A stretch of 5,456 nt of DNA from UBA6902 sp964393845 (lineage in GTDB: Bacteria > Nitrospirota > Thermodesulfovibrionia > UBA6902): positions 1-5,456 of the forward strand of contig CAYMUX010000144.1 of assembly GCA_964393845.1 (NCBI GenBank). Reading direction: 5' to 3'. How positions within the stretch are numbered: position 1 is the stretch's first letter; each line of letters starts with the position of its first letter. The notes under the pieces are model-generated. The model had not been told where the DNA came from. It did not search any database and saw only the letters and a list, made by a program, of their open reading frames with translations. The position numbers were made by a program, and so were the translations under genes. Of the stretch, positions 1-5,456 are shown in pieces.

Positions 1-95
1 TGCCACACCTGTTTTATATTAAGATCATCTTTGAACTGCGGAAGATGGGTTAGACGCACGGAACGCCTATGGTGTTTTCCCGAATTGTATTTCAT
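1..95 (-). CDS. Possible REP-associated tyrosine transposase (Y1/IS200-like) N-terminus, cut by window edge
   Basis: Reading the minus strand from the ATG at 95-93 gives 31 open codons that run off the left edge. The first residues, MKYNSGKHHRRSVRL, resemble the usual start of REP-associated tyrosine transposases (a 'YNP..HHRRSIRL' opening, from memory of the family). These single-strand HUH-type enzymes mobilise small hairpin repeats. An AGG lies 6 nt before the ATG (104-102), a plausible ribosome binding site. Just upstream on this strand is 'ggggacaggct', a string I associate with the ends of such elements. After residue 15 the expected 'YDYS..G.YFVT' stretch is absent; the frame reads THLPQFKDDLNIKQVW instead. 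The gene may therefore be a divergent family member, or a remnant joined to unrelated sequence. The catalytic HUH and Tyr residues would lie outside the window, so function cannot be judged. Confidence 0.4.
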   Translation of the reverse strand, partial: MKYNSGKHHRRSVRLTHLPQFKDDLNIKQVW

Positions 96-118
96 TTTCA
101 GCCTGTCCCCGTGTAAGA

Positions 119-132
119 CACATTGTAATGTG
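119..132. repeat. Short palindrome (6-bp arms)
   Basis: Arms cacatt and aatgtg are separated by 2 nt. The site lies about 24 bp upstream of the transposase-like start at 95, and a second overlapping 4-bp pair (gtgt 111-114, acac 118-121) sits beside it. It could be part of the end structure of an IS200/REP-type element or a simple operator. It is too short to be sure it is functional. Confidence 0.3.
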
Positions 133-187
133 CCCTTAATAATGGAAGATTATAACATAAAGAAAAGGTTATGAAGGATTTGTCTTT

Positions 188-215
188 TCTGTAGGGGCGG
201 GGTTCTCCCGCCCTT
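188..215 (+). repeat. GC-rich dispersed repeat, copy 1 (forward)
   Basis: This begins tctgtaggggcgggg and ends cccgccctt. It contains a perfect 7-bp stem (gggcggg 195-201, cccgccc 207-213) with a 5-nt loop. Positions 188-213 match the reverse complement of 2801-2826 at 24 of 26 bases, and 196-215 match 2745-2764 at 17 of 20. Such 'taggggcggg..cccgccc' units are, from memory, scattered through many environmental bacterial genomes outside genes. No T-run follows the stem on either strand, so it is not an obvious intrinsic terminator. Confidence 0.75.
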
Positions 216-275
216 GAATGCTGTCATTCCCTTGAAAATCATGCATTACAGGGGTATGATATCTCATGGTTTTGA

Positions 276-303
276 TTGACCTTTTATGTCAGGGGGGGAC
301 AAT
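276..303 (+). promoter_or_regulatory. Candidate sigma70-type promoter for the pentapeptide-repeat gene
   Basis: TTGACC (276-281, 5 of 6 to the -35 consensus) is followed after 16 nt by GACAAT (298-303, 4 of 6 to the -10 consensus). The spacer ends in a run of seven G. Transcription would start near 310, giving a leader of about 35 nt before the ATG at 345. This is consensus matching only. Confidence 0.3.
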
Positions 304-344
304 AAGAATGTAACCCGTTGGATAGTGAATGTATTTAATTTGAC

Positions 345-2555
345 ATGACAGAAAAAACTGCTATGGAAGATGACCTAAAGAAAGCATTAGACGAATCATC
401 GATATATAGTCGCAGGATTTTAGCATTATTCCTGTCGCTACTGGTTTATGTTTCTATTACCGTTGCCTCGACTACTGATTTAGATCTATTAACTGCAAAC
501 GGCAGGGTAATGTTACCAATTGTAAATGTGGAAATCCCGATTTCGGGTTTTTTTGGGGTCGCTCCCGTTTTTGTTTTAATCTTTCACTTTTATCTTCTCT
601 TTATCTTTTATAAACACAGTAGAAAGCTTTATGAATGGAACAAGGAAAGAAAGGATGAGAATGAGTTACTGCTTGTTCCTTTTATCTTCAATTATTACGA
701 TCCCGGCAAGAAGAAAAATAGCATATTGAGGTTCGTTATCTGGTTGTTAATATATTTGCTGCCGCTTTTTGTTCTTATTTATATTCAATGGATTTTCTTA
801 AAATATCACAGTATAGGGATGAATACATATCATTTTATAGCAATAATTATAGATTGTCTTTTAATTTATTTCTTATACAACAAAATCATTAGGCAAGATT
901 TGTCAGGGGAAGAAAATGATAGTTTTAAAATAAATATTAAAAGATTAATTAAGTCAAAAGATATACTGCTTTTGTTGATAGTAGTGCTTTCCATTGTTAA
1001 CATCATTTATTTCACCAAGCTATTGCTTCCCGACGATGACGGATTTATTTATGATCCCCCAGAATCTAAGGATAAGGAATGGTCTTGGTACATGAGAAAA
1101 ATTCAACTTGAGTTGCCAAGGGAAACTTTTGTGTCTTCTGTTCCGGGCGATGAAATTATACAATACTACCTGACAAAAGGAGAGACAGCCGATGATGCAA
1201 GGAATGAGGCATTTAAGAATTTTGCCAAAGGGATTAACTTAAAGAATAGAGATTTACGATTCGCCAATTTCTTTAAATCAACTTTCATCAATGCGGATTT
1301 GCAGAATGCTAAATTGCAAGGCTCCAGTTTAAGATATGCAACATTACAATATTCAGATTTAAGCTCTGCAAAACTGCAAGGAGCGCATTTAAGGAGCGCG
1401 GAACTACAAGGGGCTAATATGAGTAATACAAATTTAGAAAATGCTGTTCTAAGAGAAGCTAATCTGCAAACTGATTTAAGCGGTGTGCACTCCTTAAAAG
1501 GAGCTGATTTAAGAGGCGCGCAATTACAGGGATCTATTATAAGAAAAAAGATATTGCAAGATGTCAAATATTTAAATGGAGCTAAATTGGAAGGGGCGGA
1601 TTTAAGGGGTATTCTGCTAATTAATTTAAATCCTACAGACTTTTCTGATGATGAATTTCAAAATCAGAAAAAAGATATCAAAAAACTTTGTAAAGCAATT
1701 AAAAATGAAGGCTATGAACTTGGAATGATAAACGCTCATGAAAACACTATTGATTGGCTTAATGAATTACTTCAACTTACTTATCTTTATGATAAAGTAA
1801 CCGCAAAGAAGTCTGACCTTCCCCTGACTCGTCATGTAAATAAGTTGAGAGAGCAAACAGAAAAGAATAGGACTCGGACATTTAAAAATCTTAAAGATGA
1901 TGAGCAAAAGGCGTTAAAAAGGTTGAACAGATTGATGATAGAGTTGGCCCACCCACAAGAAACCCCAAACAGCCTCGATTTATGGAGCGTTCAATTACAG
2001 GGCGCTGATTTGAGGGGTGCGTATTTGACCGGTGATTTTAGCGGTGCACAATTACAAGGGGTTGATTTAAGAGGCGCATTTATAAAAGGTGATTTAAGTA
2101 GTGAACAAATAAGATGTGCTGATTTAACAGGGGCAATAATACAGAGGACTCAATTAAATAAAATAGATATTGACTCAAAATCTAAAGTCGATTGGGATGA
2201 ATTATTAAAGAAAAAGTCGTTAGTGCCGGAAAATTTAAGAGAAGGGTTTGTTGAAAGAATAAATAAAGCTATAGATAGAAGTAAAAATTGTAAAGAGGAC
2301 AGAGCATATGATTTTCAAAATGAAGATGAATTCATCAAAGCAAGACTGGAATTATTTTGTGAGCAGTCTGATGAAAATAAGGATTCTGATGGAACTATAG
2401 CAGAAGGCATAAAAATGCAATATCCTCTTGTAGAGGAGAAAATAACAAAAAAGATAAAAGAAGCTCTTAAAAGAAAGTGCCTTGCAAAATTCGACACTAT
2501 CAATGCCCGTATAATTGAAAATACCGCACATCCATCGTCAAATCCACCACGATGA
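345..2555 (+). CDS. Membrane-anchored pentapeptide-repeat protein
   Basis: This 736-residue protein has no function I can name. Hydrophobic segments at about 24-43, 67-89, 127-152, 161-178 and 205-228 predict five membrane spans. The first region carries 'STTDLDLL', 'LPIVNVEIPISGFFGVAP' and aromatic residues, a pattern I recall, unchecked, from other membrane pentapeptide-repeat proteins. Pentapeptide repeats of the A(D/N/K)LxG type fill about 299-424 and 546-607 and should fold as right-handed beta-helices. A charged, probably helical insert of about 120 residues (425-545) separates them. The tail (608-736) is helical and charged, with cysteines at 649, 672 and 712. The ATG at 345 is the earliest possible start, since a TAA lies in frame at 336-338. 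It has no clear Shine-Dalgarno, and Met7 (363) is an alternative. The gene is AT-rich, favours TTA and AGA codons, and stands alone. The protein could be a scaffold, a stress or envelope protein, or an effector; none of these is shown. Confidence 0.9.
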   Translation: MTEKTAMEDDLKKALDESSIYSRRILALFLSLLVYVSITVASTTDLDLLTANGRVMLPIVNVEIPISGFFGVAPVFVLIFHFYLLFIFYKHSRKLYEWNKERKDENELLLVPFIFNYYDPGKKKNSILRFVIWLLIYLLPLFVLIYIQWIFLKYHSIGMNTYHFIAIIIDCLLIYFLYNKIIRQDLSGEENDSFKINIKRLIKSKDILLLLIVVLSIVNIIYFTKLLLPDDDGFIYDPPESKDKEWSWYMRKIQLELPRETFVSSVPGDEIIQYYLTKGETADDARNEAFKNFAKGINLKNRDLRFANFFKSTFINADLQNAKLQGSSLRYATLQYSDLSSAKLQGAHLRSAELQGANMSNTNLENAVLREANLQTDLSGVHSLKGADLRGAQLQGSIIRKKILQDVKYLNGAKLEGADLRGILLINLNPTDFSDDEFQNQKKDIKKLCKAIKNEGYELGMINAHENTIDWLNELLQLTYLYDKVTAKKSDLPLTRHVNKLREQTEKNRTRTFKNLKDDEQKALKRLNRLMIELAHPQETPNSLDLWSVQLQGADLRGAYLTGDFSGAQLQGVDLRGAFIKGDLSSEQIRCADLTGAIIQRTQLNKIDIDSKSKVDWDELLKKKSLVPENLREGFVERINKAIDRSKNCKEDRAYDFQNEDEFIKARLELFCEQSDENKDSDGTIAEGIKMQYPLVEEKITKKIKEALKRKCLAKFDTINARIIENTAHPSSNPPR
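1239..1616 (+). repeat. Pentapeptide-repeat block 1 (about residues 299-424)
   Basis: About 25 consecutive five-residue units follow the A(D/N/K/E)Lxx rule, for example NADLQNAKLQGSSLR and AKLQGAHLRSAELQGAN. Leu or Met occupies the central inward position almost throughout. The register slips near residues 376-386 and again near 398-411 (KKILQDVKYL), which suggests bulges in the beta-helix. The underlying DNA repeats 'ttaagg', 'ttacaagg' and 'ttgcaagg' strings at 15-bp multiples. Confidence 0.85.
1980..2165 (+). repeat. Pentapeptide-repeat block 2 (about residues 546-607)
   Basis: The second repeat block starts at LWSVQLQGADLRGAY and ends near IIQRTQLNKID. It lies after the helical insert. 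It contains a 19-residue tandem near-repeat, residues 551-569 and 570-588 (nt 1995-2051 and 2052-2108), with 13 of 19 residues identical. Nineteen is not a multiple of five, so the duplication shifts the pentapeptide register. Confidence 0.8.
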
Positions 2556-2744
2556 GCATTTAGAAAAACCTTTCCAATTTCAAAGCTATGGAGGTTTCAT
2601 ATCTGATATTTAATGACAGAGCAATCAGTGTTGCCTCTACCCATTCCACAAAATAATATAATCACAGCATAGACAATCAAAAGCGAGGAAACAAGATTGC
2701 CGGATCACATTCATGAAATAGTCATGACCAATAAATATTGCAAT

Positions 2745-2818
2745 GGCGAGGTCTTCCCGCCCTTATTTCACACCCTCTGCATTACGACATCCCAAAAGAA
2801 GGGCGGGAAGACCCCGCC
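2745..2818. repeat. Long imperfect inverted repeat built from two opposed GC-rich repeat copies
   Basis: The left arm (2745-2764) and right arm (2799-2818) pair at 19 of 20 positions, with one A-C mismatch (2749/2814), around a 34-nt loop. Each arm is a copy of the unit also found at 188-215, the left in forward and the right in reverse orientation. The form resembles a small non-autonomous hairpin element of the MITE or REP-pair kind. It contains no gene, and I see no convincing target-site duplication around it. Confidence 0.8.
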
Positions 2819-2826
2819 CCTACAGA
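2799..2826 (-). repeat. GC-rich dispersed repeat, copy 3 (reverse)
   Basis: This is the reverse-oriented partner of the copy at 188-215 and ends in gcccctacaga. It carries its own perfect 7-bp stem (gggcggg 2801-2807, cccgccc 2813-2819) with loop aagac. It matches 188-213 at 24 of 26 bases; the two differences are a CT/TC swap within the loop. Confidence 0.75.
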
Positions 2827-2842
2827 ACACCGTCGGGTCATA

Positions 2843-2860
2843 ATGTTGTATATGCAACAT
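2843..2860. promoter_or_regulatory. Near-palindromic possible operator upstream of the helicase gene
   Basis: The sequence atgttg-tatatg-caacat has 6-bp arms and matches its own reverse complement at 16 of 18 positions. It ends 54 bp before the helicase start. The size and symmetry would suit a dimeric helix-turn-helix regulator. It is not a recognisable LexA box (no CTG-N10-CAG), so SOS control is not indicated. Confidence 0.25.
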
Positions 2861-2914
2861 CCATATCCACCCCTACAGTTTTTTCTTATCATGTATTAAA
2901 ATGATTGTTACCCC

Positions 2915-4891
2915 ATGAAAAAATATCAACTCAAATCAACTTCTCATTTTGAACCGTCCATAGACTACGCATCCTATCTCAACCCGGAACAGCTTGCTGC
3001 TGTAACCTCTGAAGACGGCGCTGCGCTGGTAATCGCGGGCGCGGGATCGGGAAAGACAAGGGTAGTAACATATCGTGTCGCTTATCTCATTGAAAAGGGC
3101 GTGCCTCCTTCAAGGATTATGCTCCTTACATTTACAAATAAAGCGGCAAGGGAAATGCTGCACCGCGTGGAGCTTCTTATTAAAGGCGAAGCAAGGAGGG
3201 TATGGGGCGGGACTTTCCATCACATTGGGAATATGATACTGCGCAGATACGGAGACGCTATTAATTTAAATACCAACTTTACCATCCTCGATGGCGAAGA
3301 CTCCAGAGACCTTATCGAATCCTGCATAGCGGAGCTGAAATTAAGGACAGACAAAATGTTTCCCAAAGGGAAGGTCCTTATGGATGTTATAGGTTATGCA
3401 ATAGGGACAGAAAGAACTGTCATGGAAGAAATCGAAGACAACTATTCTCATCTGATTATTTATACTGAGGAAATAGAAGAAGTAAAGAACAGGTATGAAT
3501 CAAAAAAAAGGGCAATGGGCCTGGTGGACTTTGACGACCTGTTGTTCCTGTGGAAGAAAATCCTCACTGACGTCCCTGCGATCAGAGAGAAACTCTCTCA
3601 AAAATTTCTCCATGTCCTTGTTGACGAGTATCAGGACACTAATAAGATACAGGCCGAGATAGTGGATCTGATGGCGTCAGGGCATAAGAATCTCATGGTC
3701 GTAGGTGATGACTCGCAGGCCATATATTCTTTCAGGGGGGCGTGCTTTGACAATATTATAGAGTTCCCGGATAGATACCCTGAGACAAAGATTTTCAAAC
3801 TTACCACTAACTACCGCAGCACCGATGAAATACTGGGCCTTGCTAATGAGAGCATATCCTTCAACAGCAGGCAGTTTCCTAAAGTCCTTAACTCGCTTAA
3901 CAGAAAAGGCCCGGTGCCGGCTCTTATCCCTCTGCAAAACGCGGGACAGCAGGCGGAGTTTGTCACGCAAAGAATACTGGACCTTGTTGATGAGGGAGTT
4001 CCGATGAAGGAGATTGCCGTTCTCTATAGATCGCATTACCAGTCAATGGACCTGCAGATGGAGCTGACAAGGAGAAGGGTCCCCTACGAAGTCAGATCAG
4101 GCCTGAGATTTTTTGAGCAGGCCCATATTAAAGACATGATTTCTTACATGCGCTCAGTTCTCAACCCTATGGACGAGATATCATGGACACGGATATTGAA
4201 GCTGACTCCCGGCATAGGCAATGTGACTGCCCGGAAGATATGGGAGCATGTAAAGACAACGGTTAATCCTTTAGAGGCGGTTGAGTCGGATGAAATTATC
4301 AGGAAGCTCCCGAAAAAAGGCAGAGAGAACTGGCAGACATTCAAAAATAATCTGCATGGTCTGGAGGAAGATGAAGTCATGAACCGTCCTTCGGAAACTA
4401 TCAGTCAGATCATGTTAAATGGTTATGATGAATATTTAAAAAGTAATTATGAGAATTATGAAGATCGCCGGGAGGATATCGAGCAGCTTTCAAACTACTC
4501 CGGTAATTTTAAGTCCACAACGGATTTTTTGAGCGACCTGGCCCTCCTGACAAACGTGCAGCCCGAAGACGTTACCGAACCGGGAGGAGAAGGAGGATCA
4601 ATAGTCCTGTCTACTGTACACAGGGCCAAGGGACTGGAATGGTCAAGGGTATTTATAATAGGACTGACTGACGGCAGTTTCCCTTCAGCCAGATCTATGG
4701 ATGACCCCGAAAAGGAGGAAGAGGAGAGAAGGGTCTTCTACGTTGCCGTCACCAGGGCAAAGGATGAACTTTACCTTTGCTATCCGATAATGGATAACAG
4801 ATGGCATGACGGGGCAATCGTTAAACGCCCGTCTCTATTCATACAGGAACTGCCGGAATATACATATGAGAAGTGGGAGATAGAGGAATGA
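2915..4891 (+). CDS. UvrD/Rep/PcrA-family ATP-dependent 3'-5' DNA helicase
   Basis: This complete superfamily 1A helicase should unwind duplex DNA using ATP in repair, replication restart or removal of proteins from DNA. Motifs are in order: Q-motif LNPEQLAAV (22-30), Walker A AGAGSGKT (41-48, Lys47), Ia LTFTNKAA (71-78), Ib GTFHHIG (99-105), II VDEYQDTN (236-243), III VGDDSQAIYSFRG (263-275), IV NYRST (299-303), V STVHRAKGLEW (566-576) and VI RRVFYVAVTRAKD (605-617, Arg614 as the likely arginine finger). A helix-hairpin-helix TPGIGNVTAR lies at 431-440 in the 2B subdomain. At 658 residues it is near Rep in length and lacks the C-terminal extension (RNA-polymerase-binding Tudor region) of UvrD and PcrA. 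The start at 2915 is fixed upstream by an in-frame TAA at 2897-2899; no Shine-Dalgarno is visible. Family assignment is secure, but which paralogue it is cannot be told, so I give no symbol. Confidence 0.96.
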   Translation: MKKYQLKSTSHFEPSIDYASYLNPEQLAAVTSEDGAALVIAGAGSGKTRVVTYRVAYLIEKGVPPSRIMLLTFTNKAAREMLHRVELLIKGEARRVWGGTFHHIGNMILRRYGDAINLNTNFTILDGEDSRDLIESCIAELKLRTDKMFPKGKVLMDVIGYAIGTERTVMEEIEDNYSHLIIYTEEIEEVKNRYESKKRAMGLVDFDDLLFLWKKILTDVPAIREKLSQKFLHVLVDEYQDTNKIQAEIVDLMASGHKNLMVVGDDSQAIYSFRGACFDNIIEFPDRYPETKIFKLTTNYRSTDEILGLANESISFNSRQFPKVLNSLNRKGPVPALIPLQNAGQQAEFVTQRILDLVDEGVPMKEIAVLYRSHYQSMDLQMELTRRRVPYEVRSGLRFFEQAHIKDMISYMRSVLNPMDEISWTRILKLTPGIGNVTARKIWEHVKTTVNPLEAVESDEIIRKLPKKGRENWQTFKNNLHGLEEDEVMNRPSETISQIMLNGYDEYLKSNYENYEDRREDIEQLSNYSGNFKSTTDFLSDLALLTNVQPEDVTEPGGEGGSIVLSTVHRAKGLEWSRVFIIGLTDGSFPSARSMDDPEKEEEERRVFYVAVTRAKDELYLCYPIMDNRWHDGAIVKRPSLFIQELPEYTYEKWEIEE

Positions 4892-4893
4892 GG

Positions 4894-5456
4894 CTATAGG
4901 CGATGGGCAAAGACAATGGTGCGGGTACGAATAACGTCTTTATGGGCTGCTATTTCTTTGACCACATCATCAGGGATCGGCGATTCCAGATCGATAATAT
5001 TATAACCGACAGTGCCATTGCTCTCGTTTAAATAACTGGATATGTTGATGCCATGGCCGCCGATTTTCTGGGAGGCAAAACCAATCATGCCCGGGACATC
5101 CCGGTTGATCATGATCAGGCGTGTATGAACATTGTCTGAGGGGATTGATTCAACCGTAGGGAAATTAACACTATGGCTGATCGTACCGTATTCAAGATAG
5201 GCCCTGAGCTCCTGCACTGCCATACAGGCACAGTGTTCTTCGGACTCTTCGGTACTGGCCCCGAGATGGGGCGATGCAATGACCTTTGGGTGGCGAAGCA
5301 TCGAGGCTGCAGGAAAATCAGTGATATAACCGGCTAATTGTCCGCTGTCCAGGGCAGCAAGAACGGCTGCTTCATCAATCAGGGGGCCCCGCGCGTAATT
5401 GACAAGTATGGCGCCCTCCAGCAGACGTCTCAATACCCCGGCATTTATGAAATTCC
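4894..5456 (-). CDS. serA: D-3-phosphoglycerate dehydrogenase, C-terminal half with ACT domain (partial)
   Basis: The enzyme oxidises 3-phosphoglycerate with NAD, the first step of serine synthesis, in the cytoplasm. About 186 residues are visible and the frame is open at the right edge (NFINAGVLRRLLEGAILVN), so the TTG at 5433-5431 is an internal Leu codon rather than a start. The visible part begins late in the nucleotide-binding domain: NYARG carries the substrate-binding Arg (codon 5391-5389), and SPHLGAST carries the catalytic His (codon 5268-5266). A C-terminal ACT domain follows (RLIMINRDVPGMI to about IRTRTI, nt 5127-4918), the usual site for serine feedback. The Asn of GINIS matches the E. 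coli ACT serine-binding Asn364, while the position of Asn346 appears to be Asp. The stretch between Arg and His reads TDFPAASML, without the usual acidic residue. Another 2-hydroxyacid dehydrogenase is possible but less likely given the ACT domain. Confidence 0.9.
   Translation of the reverse strand, partial: NFINAGVLRRLLEGAILVNYARGPLIDEAAVLAALDSGQLAGYITDFPAASMLRHPKVIASPHLGASTEESEEHCACMAVQELRAYLEYGTISHSVNFPTVESIPSDNVHTRLIMINRDVPGMIGFASQKIGGHGINISSYLNESNGTVGYNIIDLESPIPDDVVKEIAAHKDVIRTRTIVFAHRL

Larger units (their letters stand above)
2556..2914. other. Non-coding spacer with repeat hairpin, no terminator seen
   Basis: This 359-bp gap lies between the pentapeptide gene and the helicase gene. 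Positions 2556-2740 are AT-rich with no supported gene; the only open frame of note (2588-2656, 22 codons) has no ribosome binding site. A weak 6-bp pairing (2566-2571 with 2592-2597) has a 20-nt loop and no T-run. Positions 2745-2826 hold the opposed GC-rich repeats, 2843-2860 a near-palindrome, and 2870-2878 repeats the 9-mer cccctacag that ends the repeat copy at 2817-2825. A T-run (2879-2884) follows that 9-mer without a stem directly in front of it. Confidence 0.6.

Noticed and set aside
340..367. Perfect TTGACA (340-345) overlapping the start codon as a promoter
   Set aside because: At 16-18 nt spacing the best -10 match is only 3 of 6 (tatgga), and the promoter would lie inside the gene.
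1166..1567. 133-codon open frame on the minus strand
   Set aside because: It is the antisense shadow of pentapeptide block 1. Its regular Cys/Ser/Leu pattern (APLKSAP, APCS) is the direct mirror of the 15-bp repeat, and it has no independent support.
2315..2503. 62-codon minus-strand frame over the end of the pentapeptide gene
   Set aside because: It is low-complexity Ser/Phe-rich antisense of a Lys/Glu/Asp-rich coding region, with no supporting signals.
2566..2597. Intrinsic terminator after the pentapeptide gene
   Set aside because: The stem is six A/T-rich pairs with a 20-nt loop and no following T-run.
2588..2656. 22-codon open frame in the spacer after the pentapeptide gene
   Set aside because: It has no Shine-Dalgarno, no recognisable sequence, and a length expected by chance.
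2801..2819. GC-rich 7-bp hairpin as a terminator
   Set aside because: No T-run follows on the plus strand (tacagaacac). The same unit recurs at 188, which points to a dispersed repeat.
2901..2918. Five-codon leader frame (ATG ATT GTT ACC CCA TGA) overlapping the helicase start as ATGA
   Set aside because: It could couple translation, but it has no ribosome binding site and is short enough to occur by chance.
3677..4380. Other open frames inside the helicase gene (minus 3677-4036, plus 3825-4007, minus 4144-4380)
   Set aside because: They overlap conserved helicase motifs in other frames and show no recognisable domains or ribosome binding sites.
5431..5433. TTG as the start codon of the dehydrogenase
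   Set aside because: The frame is open upstream to the window edge and the residues there (FINAGVLRRL) fit the family, so the TTG codes for an internal Leu.
1..5456. tRNA, rRNA, CRISPR array or riboswitch
   Set aside because: No cloverleaf with a T-arm GGTTCGAATC-like core, no evenly spaced repeats of the 28-37 bp class with unique spacers, and no known riboswitch core was seen on reading both strands.

Overview
The window is bacterial chromosomal DNA with two complete genes, one truncated biosynthetic gene and one possible truncated transposase-like reading frame. Nothing in it fixes the taxon. The protein styles (a UvrD-type helicase with a 'TFHHIG' motif, an ACT-domain phosphoglycerate dehydrogenase of the 'TDFP' type, a membrane pentapeptide-repeat protein) and the dispersed 'taggggcggg...cccgccc' repeats are, from memory, the sort of content seen in environmental anaerobes such as Nitrospirota, Desulfobacterota or related groups. 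That placement is an inference.

Layout. Positions 1-95 (minus strand) hold an open frame cut by the window edge. Its first 15 residues read like the start of a REP-associated (Y1/IS200-like) tyrosine transposase. Positions 96-344 are non-coding and hold a small palindrome, a GC-rich dispersed repeat and a candidate promoter. Positions 345-2555 (plus) encode a 736-residue membrane protein with about five N-terminal transmembrane segments, two pentapeptide-repeat blocks separated by a helical insert, and a charged C-terminal tail. It is clearly more AT-rich than what follows. Positions 2556-2914 are non-coding and hold an imperfect long hairpin made of two opposed copies of the same GC-rich repeat, plus a near-palindrome just before the next gene. 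Positions 2915-4891 (plus) encode a complete 658-residue UvrD/Rep/PcrA-family helicase with every expected superfamily 1A motif. Positions 4894-5456 (minus) hold the C-terminal half of a SerA-type D-3-phosphoglycerate dehydrogenase with an ACT domain; it runs off the right edge and converges on the helicase with only 2 bp between the stop codons.

Relationships. I see no operon: the two complete genes lie in the same direction but are separated by 359 bp of repeat-containing spacer, and the dehydrogenase is convergent. The left part (transposase-like fragment, repeats on both sides, AT-rich membrane pentapeptide gene) looks like an accessory segment beside core genes for DNA repair and serine synthesis. 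The most unusual items are the pentapeptide protein's architecture, with its predicted odd number of membrane spans and its out-of-phase internal repeats, and the repeat copies that bracket it.
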